A stretch of DNA of 7,228 nucleotides from Clostridiaceae bacterium (GCA_028697435.1 JAQVFD010000102.1:1-7228), one strand, 5' to 3'. Positions 1-5,590 are shown, counted from the first letter of the stretch. Translations and numbers: made by a program. Notes: generated by a model not told the origin, from the letters alone.

Positions 1-8
1 TCCGATCT
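1..8. other. Probable residual Illumina adapter at contig end
   Basis: The first eight bases, TCCGATCT, are identical to the last eight bases of the standard Illumina adapter (ending GCTCTTCCGATCT). Together with the next two bases they create the only stop codon (TAG, 8-10) in the M23 reading frame, which is otherwise open from base 11. Both facts suggest that these bases are not genomic and that the biological sequence starts at base 9. An 8-base match can arise by chance, but its exact placement at the window edge makes that unlikely. Confidence 0.8.
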
Positions 9-10
9 AG

Positions 11-1216
11 GTCAGGAACCAGAAATCTGTTGAAACTGCATTGCAAACGCTGAAACAGAAATACCAGGAAAACGCTGATTCGGAAATAAGCTTTACCAGT
101 GAAGTTACATATGAAAGAACAAGAGCATCAAACAAAGAGGTACTAAAAGACGATGCCTTGGTTGAAACATTGGGAAGGAATGTACAATTCAAGGTTCAAG
201 GATGCACCCTATATGCAGGCGGGAATATTATCGCAGTACTTAAGACAAAAGAAAAAGCCGAAGAGCTTTTGAAGGAGATTCAGGACAGGAGCCTGGCAGG
301 AGCAGACAGATCCAAAATAAAAGAGATTGGCTTTGCAGAAAAGATAGAACTGAAAGATGAATTTATAGATGCTTCGGAAATAGCTGATAAAGATGAGATT
401 ATCGAGTTTATCATAAAAGGCACCAATGAAGTCAAGACTCATGTGATAAAGTCCGGGGAGAGTTTTTGGGCCATATCCAGAAAGTACAATCTGTCTCTTT
501 CTGACCTTGAAAAAGCTAATCCGGGAGTAAACACCGAAAGAGTTCAGATTGGTCAGGTGATTAATCTGATTGTCCCCAAACCTCTTATTAGCGTTAAGAC
601 GGTCGAAACTATCACATCTGTTGAGAAGGCGGAATTCGAGCAGAAGGTGGAATTCAGCAGCTCATTGTATAAGGATGAGACCAGTATAAGGGTCAAGGGC
701 ATATATGGTGAAAAGGAAGTTATTGCCGATGTAACAAAGGTTAACGGCATTGAGACCGGAAGGACAATCCTTAGCGAGAAAATGATCAAGGAGCCTAAGA
801 CGCAGATAATCGTTAAGGGGACTAAGGACCCTCCGCCCAAAAAAGGAACAGGAACCTTCTCATATCCTGCCAGGGGGAGCATAACATCCAGATATGGGAT
901 GCGATGGGGCAGAAGACACACAGGTATAGATATCGGAGCTCCTTATGGTTCCTCGGTAAAAGCCTCGGACGGAGGAGAGGTCATCTGGGTCGGTTATAAA
1001 GGCGGATACGGTAAGCTTATTATAATAGACCACGGTGCCAATTTTGTGTCTTACTATGGACATCTTAGCAAGTACAGCGTAAAGGATGGAGATAAGGTAT
1101 ACAAAGGTCAGAAAATAGGCGAGGTGGGGAACTCGGGCAACAGTACGGGAGCACATGTACATTTTGAGATACGTAAGAATGGTGTTATACAGAATCCGAC
1201 AAGCTATTTGAAGTAA
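11..1216 (+). CDS. M23 family cell-wall endopeptidase with LysM and G5 domains, 5'-truncated
   Basis: This is the C-terminal part (401 codons visible) of a peptidoglycan endopeptidase of the lysostaphin/M23 family, a zinc enzyme that cuts peptide cross-bridges outside the membrane. Numbering from the codon at 11, an N-terminal region carries two similar helical segments (about 1-28 and 70-92). A LysM glycan-binding domain follows at 143-188 (nt 437-574), then a G5 domain at about 194-272, a proline/lysine linker, and the M23 domain at about 289-395. The zinc and catalytic residues are present: H303 and D307 (HTGID), H351 (YYGHLS), H382 and H384 (HVH). The frame has no ribosome site before the TTG at 41 and no signal peptide or membrane segment, so the true start lies upstream of the window. 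Relatives usually have an N-terminal membrane segment, so I infer that several dozen residues are missing. The gene ends at a strong terminator. M23 identity is certain; the exact substrate bond is unknown. Confidence 0.93.
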   Translation, partial: VRNQKSVETALQTLKQKYQENADSEISFTSEVTYERTRASNKEVLKDDALVETLGRNVQFKVQGCTLYAGGNIIAVLKTKEKAEELLKEIQDRSLAGADRSKIKEIGFAEKIELKDEFIDASEIADKDEIIEFIIKGTNEVKTHVIKSGESFWAISRKYNLSLSDLEKANPGVNTERVQIGQVINLIVPKPLISVKTVETITSVEKAEFEQKVEFSSSLYKDETSIRVKGIYGEKEVIADVTKVNGIETGRTILSEKMIKEPKTQIIVKGTKDPPPKKGTGTFSYPARGSITSRYGMRWGRRHTGIDIGAPYGSSVKASDGGEVIWVGYKGGYGKLIIIDHGANFVSYYGHLSKYSVKDGDKVYKGQKIGEVGNSGNSTGAHVHFEIRKNGVIQNPTSYLK

Positions 1217-1238
1217 GTGAATATGAATTAAAACACGT

Positions 1239-1276
1239 AAAAGATTGAGGATTAGTTGAACTCCTCAATCTTTTTT
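1239..1276 (+). terminator. Rho-independent terminator between convergent genes
   Basis: A perfect 13-bp stem (AAAAGATTGAGGA 1239-1251, TCCTCAATCTTTT 1262-1274) with a 10-base loop is followed by further T residues to 1276. It lies 22 bases after the M23 stop codon. The stem's own A-run gives a short T-run on the minus strand, so it could also stop the convergent subtilase transcript. The subtilase stop codon (complement of 1252-1254) sits in the loop, so on that strand the hairpin overlaps the last codons. Confidence 0.9.
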
Positions 1277-2469
1277 ATGTCAATGATACCGGCACCTTGA
1301 GCGGTCTTAAGTTCATTTAATGAGGTGCAGAACCTGTTGAGCAGGGATTTAATATTTGCCGGAGAAAGTTCCGGTTTTTTCTGGCATAAAAGCACTGCGG
1401 CAGAGGCAGTCAGGCTTGCCGCAGCGGAAGTCCCGCTTATCTGAGTGTATTGCTGCCCCGACAGCTTAGATTGGGAGGATAATCTGACACCGGGCATATA
1501 GTCAGTATCAGCATTAAGGGTTGTTACCTTATAACCGGGCATAACGGCATCGGGCTTATCATATTTACCTTCCACAGGACCGCGGCCGCTGTAAGCTGCA
1601 ACCTTTGAAGAAGGTCCCGACCCGGTACAAGCTCCTGTTGTAAAGGTAGAACCGCAGACGCCGGGAGATACTATACTGGCCTCATTAGGTCCGAGATTCC
1701 CGGTGCAGGTGCACACAAAAAGACCGTTATTCCAAAGAGTTTCCGATGCTAAGCTTAGGATATCAAAGTGCTTGCTTGTGCAGCCGCCAAAGGGAAGTAC
1801 AAGTACTCTTATGTTGTATTTTTCCTTTATACTGTATATCCATTGCATTGCTGCCAATATATCTGAGAAGTATCCATACCCGAGATTGTTGAAGGCTTTT
1901 GCACAAACAATATTGCAGTTATAGGCTGACGACCTGAACTTTCCGTCAATAGAGGCTCCAAAGGCTGCTCCTATGCAGGCTGTGCCATGACCGTTATCAT
2001 CATAAGGCTCATTGATTTCATTAATATAATCCTTAAAACTAAGGATCCTGTTTCGGGGTCTTGTTAAATCCGGGTGAGGATATACACCGGAATCAATAAA
2101 AGCCGCAGTAATGCCTTTTCCGCTTAAATGAACAGGGGAGGTCCCGGGGTTATCGTATGTTCTATCTCCTTTGTCAATATCACCCATAAGCTTTGCAGTA
2201 CCGTCAAAATATATTTTTGAAATTTCGACAAAACTACATACAGAATCAAAATTACCGGTTTTTATTTTTCCGGTTACCGCACATATAAAAGGCAGATGAT
2301 ATTTAATTCTGAGCCCCTTGTGCTTTAGTGCGGATTCGGTTTTTGGATCAAGTGGTCTCTTGAATGTAATTATAACAGGTATACTTTTGACCTTTTTGAT
2401 AGAAATATATTTTTTTATTGCGGGATCAACTTTATTTAAAATATTAAAATATGAGAAAATCGAAATCAT
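1252..2469 (-). CDS. S8 family serine peptidase (divergent AprX-like subtilase)
   Basis: This 405-residue subtilisin-fold protease has a possible I9-like prodomain (about 29-94) and a catalytic domain from about 115 to the end. The triad is complete: D126 (IDSG), H161 (DDNGHGT) and S348 (ISGTS), with oxyanion asparagine N258 (TGNLGPN). The stretch YPHPDL...PYDDNGHGT and the later YSGRGP and KPDAVMPG segments resemble the AprX-type subtilases of Bacillus and clostridia. No signal peptide or transmembrane helix is visible, and the protein has 12 cysteines, which suits a cytosolic enzyme. Oddities: the motif after the catalytic serine is GTSAAAS instead of GTSMA(A/T)P, and THVAG after the catalytic histidine has become TACIG. 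Start choice: ATG at 2469 has GGGGGA about 6 bases upstream. It is convergent with the M23 gene and divergent from the FmdB-type gene, so it is probably monocistronic. Substrate unknown. Confidence 0.92.
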   Translation of the reverse strand: MISIFSYFNILNKVDPAIKKYISIKKVKSIPVIITFKRPLDPKTESALKHKGLRIKYHLPFICAVTGKIKTGNFDSVCSFVEISKIYFDGTAKLMGDIDKGDRTYDNPGTSPVHLSGKGITAAFIDSGVYPHPDLTRPRNRILSFKDYINEINEPYDDNGHGTACIGAAFGASIDGKFRSSAYNCNIVCAKAFNNLGYGYFSDILAAMQWIYSIKEKYNIRVLVLPFGGCTSKHFDILSLASETLWNNGLFVCTCTGNLGPNEASIVSPGVCGSTFTTGACTGSGPSSKVAAYSGRGPVEGKYDKPDAVMPGYKVTTLNADTDYMPGVRLSSQSKLSGQQYTQISGTSAAASLTASAAVLLCQKKPELSPANIKSLLNRFCTSLNELKTAQGAGIIDIKKIEEFN

Positions 2470-2506
2470 AACTATCCCCCGGTATGAAGATTTAAAGCCT
2501 TATATC

Positions 2507-2535
2507 ATATTATGCTATTGAAAAAAATCGGTGAA
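2507..2535 (-). promoter_or_regulatory. Candidate promoter for the subtilase gene
   Basis: Read on the minus strand, TTCACC (2535-2530) is separated by 17 bases from TAATAT (2512-2507). A closer -10 match, TATGAT (2509-2504), overlaps it but at 20-bp spacing. Either would start transcription about 30 bases before the ATG at 2469. Each box of the 17-bp pair matches the sigma-A consensus at only 4 of 6 positions, so this is a weak prediction. Confidence 0.35.
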
Positions 2536-2549
2536 TGATATATATATTT

Positions 2550-2719
2550 ATTGTATAGGAAAATATAGTTTCCTATACAATGGGGGATGCAAGGGGGAGA
2601 AGCCCCCTGCCGTTAAAGGAGGGTGCTCAGGATGCTTGCATCCGTCGAAGGGAACCATAGGGTTCCCTAGCGAAAAATGCGGCGTAAGACGCATTTTCTA
2701 TAGGGTATTCCTATAGGGT
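2550..2719. repeat. Multi-hairpin element with short terminal inverted repeats (MITE/REP-like or structured RNA)
   Basis: This non-coding block is a string of perfect inverted repeats: 13 bp (2550-2562 with 2569-2581, loop ATATAG), 8 bp GGATGCAA/TTGCATCC (2585-2592 with 2636-2643) enclosing GGGGG/CCCCC (2593-2597 with 2603-2607), 8 bp (2649-2656 with 2661-2668), 8 bp AAAATGCG/CGCATTTT (2674-2681 with 2690-2697), and 7 bp CTATAGG/CCTATAG (2698-2704 with 2710-2716). TATAGGAA near the left end (2554-2561) is the inverse of TTCCTATA near the right end (2708-2715). CTATAGGGT occurs twice (2698, 2711). The middle is visibly more G+C-rich than the flanks. No target-site duplication or transposase is visible. 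It could be a dispersed miniature element, a REP-like repeat or a structured RNA; copy number cannot be judged here. Confidence 0.7.
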
Positions 2720-2722
2720 CAG

Positions 2723-2750
2723 ACACGAGGCACGAGATACGAGACACTAG
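2723..2750. repeat. Four 7-bp tandem units (RYACKAG)
   Basis: Four consecutive heptamers, ACACGAG, GCACGAG, ATACGAG and ACACTAG, follow directly after the hairpin element and lie 45 bases before the FmdB-type start codon. The units differ only at positions 1, 2 and 5. The period of 7 is not a codon multiple and no protein is encoded. It may be a slippage-prone array or the border of the neighbouring element. No function can be assigned. Confidence 0.7.
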
Positions 2751-2795
2751 ATTTAAGCGGGGCGCTGGAGCAGGTTGCGAAAAGGAGGTTTACAA

Positions 2796-3005
2796 ATGGC
2801 TTTAATAGATTTTAAATGCAGTAAGTGCGGTGAAAAATTCGAAGAGATAATAAAATTATCTGACAGAGAAGGCATAAAGTGTCCGAAATGCGGAAGCGAG
2901 GAAATCAAACAGGTTTTTGAAGGAAAATGCTGCAGTGTTGGCTCTGCAAAAGGCGGGGGAGGTTGCAGCAGCGGAAGCTGTGGAGGCTGCAGCGGTTGCC
3001 ATTAA
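2796..3005 (+). CDS. FmdB-family zinc-ribbon protein with Gly/Cys-rich tail
   Basis: This is a 69-residue protein. Residues 1-41 form the FmdB/CxxC zinc-ribbon fold: CSKC (C8, C11) and CPKC (C29, C32) would bind one zinc ion. Residues 43-69 are a low-complexity tail rich in Gly, Ser and Cys (C45, C46, C57, C62, C65, C68), ending in CSGCH. FmdB-type proteins are named as putative regulators of formamidase/amide genes, but their role in most bacteria is unknown. Start choice: ATG at 2796 is preceded by AAAGGAGGT (2781-2789, 7 bases from the ATG). The in-frame TTG at 2775 lies upstream of that ribosome site and is rejected. No convincing promoter lies between the hairpin element and the gene, so the transcript may begin in or before the element. 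The family call is firm; function is not. Confidence 0.9.
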   Translation: MALIDFKCSKCGEKFEEIIKLSDREGIKCPKCGSEEIKQVFEGKCCSVGSAKGGGGCSSGSCGGCSGCH

Positions 3006-3024
3006 TGTGTGAAAAGTATCAGAA

Positions 3025-3060
3025 TATACCAATGAAGTTTACATAAAAACTTGGTATAAT
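3025..3060 (+). promoter_or_regulatory. Extended -10 promoter inside a dyad (possible operator)
   Basis: TGGTATAAT (3052-3060) is a perfect extended -10 element (TGnTATAAT). There is no good -35 at normal distance: ATGAAG at 3032-3037 matches weakly, which extended -10 promoters tolerate. The -10 is the right arm of an inverted repeat: TATACCAA (3025-3032) and TTGGTATA (3051-3058), with an inner pair AAGTTT (3035-3040) and AAACTT (3047-3052). The dyad would suit a repressor that blocks the -10. It drives the metallopeptidase gene at 3094, with a leader of about 25 bases. Confidence 0.6.
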
Positions 3061-3093
3061 ATATTTGATTTGCTTTAGAGAGGAATCAGATAT

Positions 3094-3927
3094 ATGAGAA
3101 AAAGAATTTTAAAGATTGCAATAGTACTGGCATTAGCTTCGGTACTATTTTTCTTCACAGGGAATAAAGTCTTTACAGCTTTAAGAATGCAGGGCTATGA
3201 AGCTCTCAAGGTATTTGCCCAAATAAAAAGCAGTGAAAATACATCGGAGTTCCATATATATGAAACAAAACACTTTATCATCAAGTATACCGATAAAGAT
3301 GAGGATGCAGTAAGGGATATTGCAAGAATTTTTGAAAAGAGCTACGAAGTTGAAGGAAGGCACTACGGTTTTTATCCAAAAGGTAAAATAATAGTGTTTG
3401 TATATTATGATCAGGAAAACATGTGGGATTATCAGCAGTCTGTCAAAGGACAGGCTGTTATGGGACTCTACAATTTTGGTATCATTCATATATTGTCACC
3501 CAAGGCATATCTGAACAGTATGCAGATATTTACAAAGGAATATGAAGCGGGGGGACCAATACTTCATGAGTATGTGCATAGGGTGATTGATGATAGAAGC
3601 GGAGGTAACGTAGAACTGTGGTTAACAGAAGGACTGGCTCTCTATGAAGAGTATGATGTGGATGGAATAGAATGGGCAGAGGGTTTTAGCTACGAAAGAT
3701 ACTATACTGCAAATGAACTTAGGAATAGCTTTATGGAATTGGATGAAACACAATCCTATAGGCAGTCCTACGATATTGTAAGCGGACTAATTGAACGGAG
3801 CGGCAGAGATAGCATAGGCCGAATGCTGGACGAGTTAAAAAAAGGAAACACTTCGGATGAAGCTTTTCTTAGAATATACGGAGAAGATCTGAATGAATAT
3901 ATCGATTCAGGTGCTTGGAAGAGTTAG
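3094..3927 (+). CDS. Membrane-anchored or exported peptidase MA family metallopeptidase
   Basis: This 277-residue protein has a positively charged start (MRKR) and a hydrophobic segment at about 6-22, without a lipobox cysteine. It is therefore a signal peptide or an N-terminal anchor that places the rest outside the membrane. The catalytic centre is HEYVH (H158, E159, H162), followed after 17 residues by the third zinc ligand in WLTEGLALYEE (E179). This HExxH...E layout is the gluzincin pattern of the peptidase MA-like domain families. No other domain is recognised. Start choice: ATG at 3094 with AGAGGA (3079-3084) 9 bases upstream. It has its own promoter and a terminator just after the stop, so it is probably monocistronic. 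Substrate and biological role are unknown; membrane-side protein or peptide turnover is a reasonable guess only. Confidence 0.85.
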   Translation: MRKRILKIAIVLALASVLFFFTGNKVFTALRMQGYEALKVFAQIKSSENTSEFHIYETKHFIIKYTDKDEDAVRDIARIFEKSYEVEGRHYGFYPKGKIIVFVYYDQENMWDYQQSVKGQAVMGLYNFGIIHILSPKAYLNSMQIFTKEYEAGGPILHEYVHRVIDDRSGGNVELWLTEGLALYEEYDVDGIEWAEGFSYERYYTANELRNSFMELDETQSYRQSYDIVSGLIERSGRDSIGRMLDELKKGNTSDEAFLRIYGEDLNEYIDSGAWKS

Positions 3928-3930
3928 AAA

Positions 3931-3960
3931 AAAAAGAGCGGTCCACCAGACCGCCTTTTT
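3931..3960 (+). terminator. Rho-independent terminator of the metallopeptidase gene
   Basis: GCGGTC (3938-3943) pairs with GACCGC (3949-3954) around the loop CACCA. The stem is extended by AAAAAG (3931-3936) with CTTTTT (3955-3960), leaving A3937 bulged. The T-run 3956-3960 gives the usual U-tract. It begins 4 bases after the stop codon. Confidence 0.9.
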
Positions 3961-3980
3961 ATATCCGGGGGGATATAAAA
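3957..3980. repeat. 10-bp hairpin sharing the terminator T-tract
   Basis: TTTTATATCC (3957-3966) and GGATATAAAA (3971-3980) form a perfect 10-bp inverted repeat around GGGG. Its left arm uses four of the five T residues of the preceding terminator, so in RNA the two hairpins compete at their junction. It may simply strengthen 3'-end protection. No function is established. Confidence 0.65.
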
Positions 3981-4052
3981 CATTTTGTTGAGATGTTTAC
4001 ATTTTATATTACAATTACCAAAATTAGTATAAGGTACAAGCCTTATTTTAAT

Positions 4053-4080
4053 AGGACAATAGTCCTCAATTGGATATAAT
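4053..4080 (+). promoter_or_regulatory. Candidate distal promoter with a dyad over the -35
   Basis: AGGACA (4053-4058, 4 of 6 to TTGACA), a 16-base spacer and a perfect TATAAT (4075-4080). The dyad AGGACAATAGTCCT (4053-4066) covers the -35. If used, transcription would start near 4087 and give the racemase gene a leader of about 190 bases that includes the candidate fold at 4101-4181. Confidence 0.4.
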
Positions 4081-4218
4081 AGTTCTGGGTCTTTTGTATG
4101 TGTTATTTAACTGTCTCTGCATGAATATTTCATTAAGCGTACACCGCTGCCCCTATTATCGCCTTTGGTGCGGAAATAACAGTTAGTTACCATAATGACT
4201 CTTTTATGATTGAGAAGA

Positions 4219-4227
4219 TGGTATAAT
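4219..4227 (+). promoter_or_regulatory. Extended -10 promoter proximal to the LarA homologue
   Basis: TGGTATAAT is a perfect TGnTATAAT extended -10, identical over 9 bases to the one at 3052-3060. No good -35 is seen at 16-18 bases. The predicted start lies about 45 bases before the ATG at 4280, and the region between is very A+T-rich. Confidence 0.5.
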
Positions 4228-4279
4228 AATATTAGTACTTACTATTAAATATATAAAGTAATGTTAAGGGGAAATAGTG

Positions 4280-5533
4280 ATGAAATATCAGATTGGTTAT
4301 GGAAAAGGCATTGTGGAGTTTAATATAGACGAAAAGAACTTGCTTTGTGAGCTTCTTCCAAACAAGGTTGATATCGGACTTAAAGGAGCAGACGAAGTAA
4401 AAAGAGCTATAGAGAACCCTATAGGTGCTGAGAGGCTTAAAGACATAGTAAAGCCGGGAGAAAGAGTTGCAATCATAACCAGCGACATAACAAGACCCAT
4501 GCCGAGCAAGGCAGTTCTCCCCGCTGTTATAGGTGAACTGAAGCTTGGAGGCATAGAGGAAAAGGACATTACCATAGTTCTAGCTATTGGAAGCCATAGA
4601 GAACACACTGAAGATGAGAGGAAATACCTTGTTGGGGAAGATGTGTACAGTAAGGTTAAATGCATAGACAGCGATCCGGATAATTGTATTAATATGGGAA
4701 CATGCAAAAACGGCACACCTGTTGATATATTCAAAGTAGTTGCTGAGGCAGACAGGAGGATATGCCTTGGTAATATTGAGTACCACTATTTTGCAGGTTA
4801 CAGCGGAGGAGCAAAGGCTATAATGCCTGGCGTATCCACAAGGGCAGCAATACAGGCAAACCACAGCAATATGGCGGATCCGAGGGCAAAGGCCGGCAGC
4901 ATGGATGATAACCCTGTAAGGCAGGACATAGATGAGATTGAGGAGTATGTACATATTGACTTCATTTTAAATGTGGTATTGGACAGCAAAAAGAACATAA
5001 TAAAAGTTGTAGCAGGCCACTATATAAAGGCACACAGGCAAGGCTGTGCATTCCTGGATTCCATGTACAAGATAAAGATAAAGGAAAAGGCTGATATAGT
5101 TGTAGTGACTCCGGGAGGTTTTCCAAAAGATATTAACCTTTACCAGGCACAAAAAGCCTTAGACAATGCAAAGCATGCAGTAAAAGATGGAGGAATCATA
5201 GTACTTATAGCTTCATGCAATGAGGGATTTGGCGAGAAGGTATTTGAAAGGTGGATGAGGGAGTTTAAAAAGCCTGAGGATATGATAGCTCAGGTAAAAG
5301 ATAAGTTTGAGCTTGGAGGTCATAAAGCAGCAGCCATAGGTATGGTCCTTCAAAATGCAAGAATTTTTTTAGTGTCAGACCTTGAGCCGAAATTGGTAAG
5401 AGATATATTTATGGAACCCTTCGACAGCGTACAAAATGCAGTAGACGAAGCTATAAAAGTTCTTGGCCCTGATTCAAAGATAATTCTTATGCCTATCGGA
5501 GGCTCAACATTACCTTTTAAAACCGAGAATTAA
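4280..5533 (+). CDS. larA: LarA-family nickel-pincer 2-hydroxyacid racemase (lactate racemase homologue)
   Basis: This 417-residue protein is close to the length of Lactiplantibacillus LarA. LarA enzymes interconvert the two stereoisomers of a 2-hydroxyacid by hydride transfer to a nickel pincer nucleotide held on a lysine. The residues known from LarA can be placed by spacing: D69 and R72 (SDITRP), H106 (GSHREH), H169 (YHYFAGYSGG), cofactor lysine K179 (GGAKAIMPG), nickel ligand H195 (ANHSN), and Q289 with K292 (YQAQK). The catalytic set looks complete, so an active enzyme is likely. It appears cytosolic, with no signal peptide. Start choice: ATG at 4280 is 7 bases after AAGGGGA (4266-4272); the adjacent GTG at 4277 is only 4 bases from it. 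LarB, LarC and LarE, which build the cofactor, are not in the window. LarA homologues act on several 2-hydroxyacids, so lactate is only one candidate. There is no terminator hairpin after the stop, so some read-through into walR is possible. Confidence 0.9.
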   Translation: MKYQIGYGKGIVEFNIDEKNLLCELLPNKVDIGLKGADEVKRAIENPIGAERLKDIVKPGERVAIITSDITRPMPSKAVLPAVIGELKLGGIEEKDITIVLAIGSHREHTEDERKYLVGEDVYSKVKCIDSDPDNCINMGTCKNGTPVDIFKVVAEADRRICLGNIEYHYFAGYSGGAKAIMPGVSTRAAIQANHSNMADPRAKAGSMDDNPVRQDIDEIEEYVHIDFILNVVLDSKKNIIKVVAGHYIKAHRQGCAFLDSMYKIKIKEKADIVVVTPGGFPKDINLYQAQKALDNAKHAVKDGGIIVLIASCNEGFGEKVFERWMREFKKPEDMIAQVKDKFELGGHKAAAIGMVLQNARIFLVSDLEPKLVRDIFMEPFDSVQNAVDEAIKVLGPDSKIILMPIGGSTLPFKTEN

Positions 5534-5561
5534 TTGACACCCTTTGGTATATCCTGACTTG

Positions 5562-5590
5562 TTGCGAAAAAGGAACATAAGTAGTAAAAT
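5562..5590 (+). promoter_or_regulatory. Candidate sigma-A promoter for walR-walK
   Basis: TTGCGA (5562-5567) is followed after exactly 17 bases by TAAAAT (5585-5590), matching the consensus at 4 of 6 and 5 of 6 positions. The predicted start near 5597 gives a leader of about 40 bases ahead of the ATG at 5638. I see no TGTWAH-N5-TGTWAH WalR box between 5534 and 5637, so there is no visible sign of autoregulation. Confidence 0.55.

Larger units (their letters stand above)
3981..4279. other. Long non-coding stretch upstream of the LarA homologue
   Basis: These roughly 300 bases encode no credible protein. They contain small inverted repeats ATAAGG/CCTTAT (4029-4034 with 4041-4046) and AGGAC/GTCCT (4053-4057 with 4062-4066), two promoter candidates (at 4053-4080 and 4219-4227), and a possible RNA fold: TGTTATTT (4101-4108) pairs with AAATAACA (4174-4181), enclosing ATGAA/TTCAT (4121-4125 with 4129-4133) and CCGC/GCGG (4144-4147 with 4170-4173). 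I do not recognise any known riboswitch class. No tRNA or phage attachment site is seen. Confidence 0.5.

Noticed and set aside
41..43. TTG as start of the M23 gene
   Set aside because: No ribosome site precedes it, the frame stays open to base 11, and an exported enzyme would lack a signal sequence.
553..921. A 122-codon minus-strand open frame opposite the M23 gene
   Set aside because: It lies antisense to a well-supported coding region with clear domains, resembles no family, and is best explained as a shadow frame.
2531..2716. A 61-codon plus-strand open frame starting with GTG
   Set aside because: It is made almost entirely of the hairpin element, has no ribosome site, and encodes a composition dictated by the inverted repeats.
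2723..2750. Heptamer array as a CRISPR
   Set aside because: Units are 7 bp with no spacers and no cas genes are present.
2775..2777. TTG as start of the FmdB-type gene
   Set aside because: The AAAGGAGGT ribosome site lies inside the extension, and the ATG at 2796 is ideally placed after it.
4297..4734. A 145-codon minus-strand open frame opposite the LarA homologue
   Set aside because: It is antisense to conserved catalytic segments of the racemase; low-complexity Ser/Leu composition is typical of a shadow frame.
5534..5539. Perfect TTGACA directly after the racemase stop
   Set aside because: No -10-like hexamer occurs 16-18 bases downstream; the TTGCGA-17-TAAAAT pair fits better.
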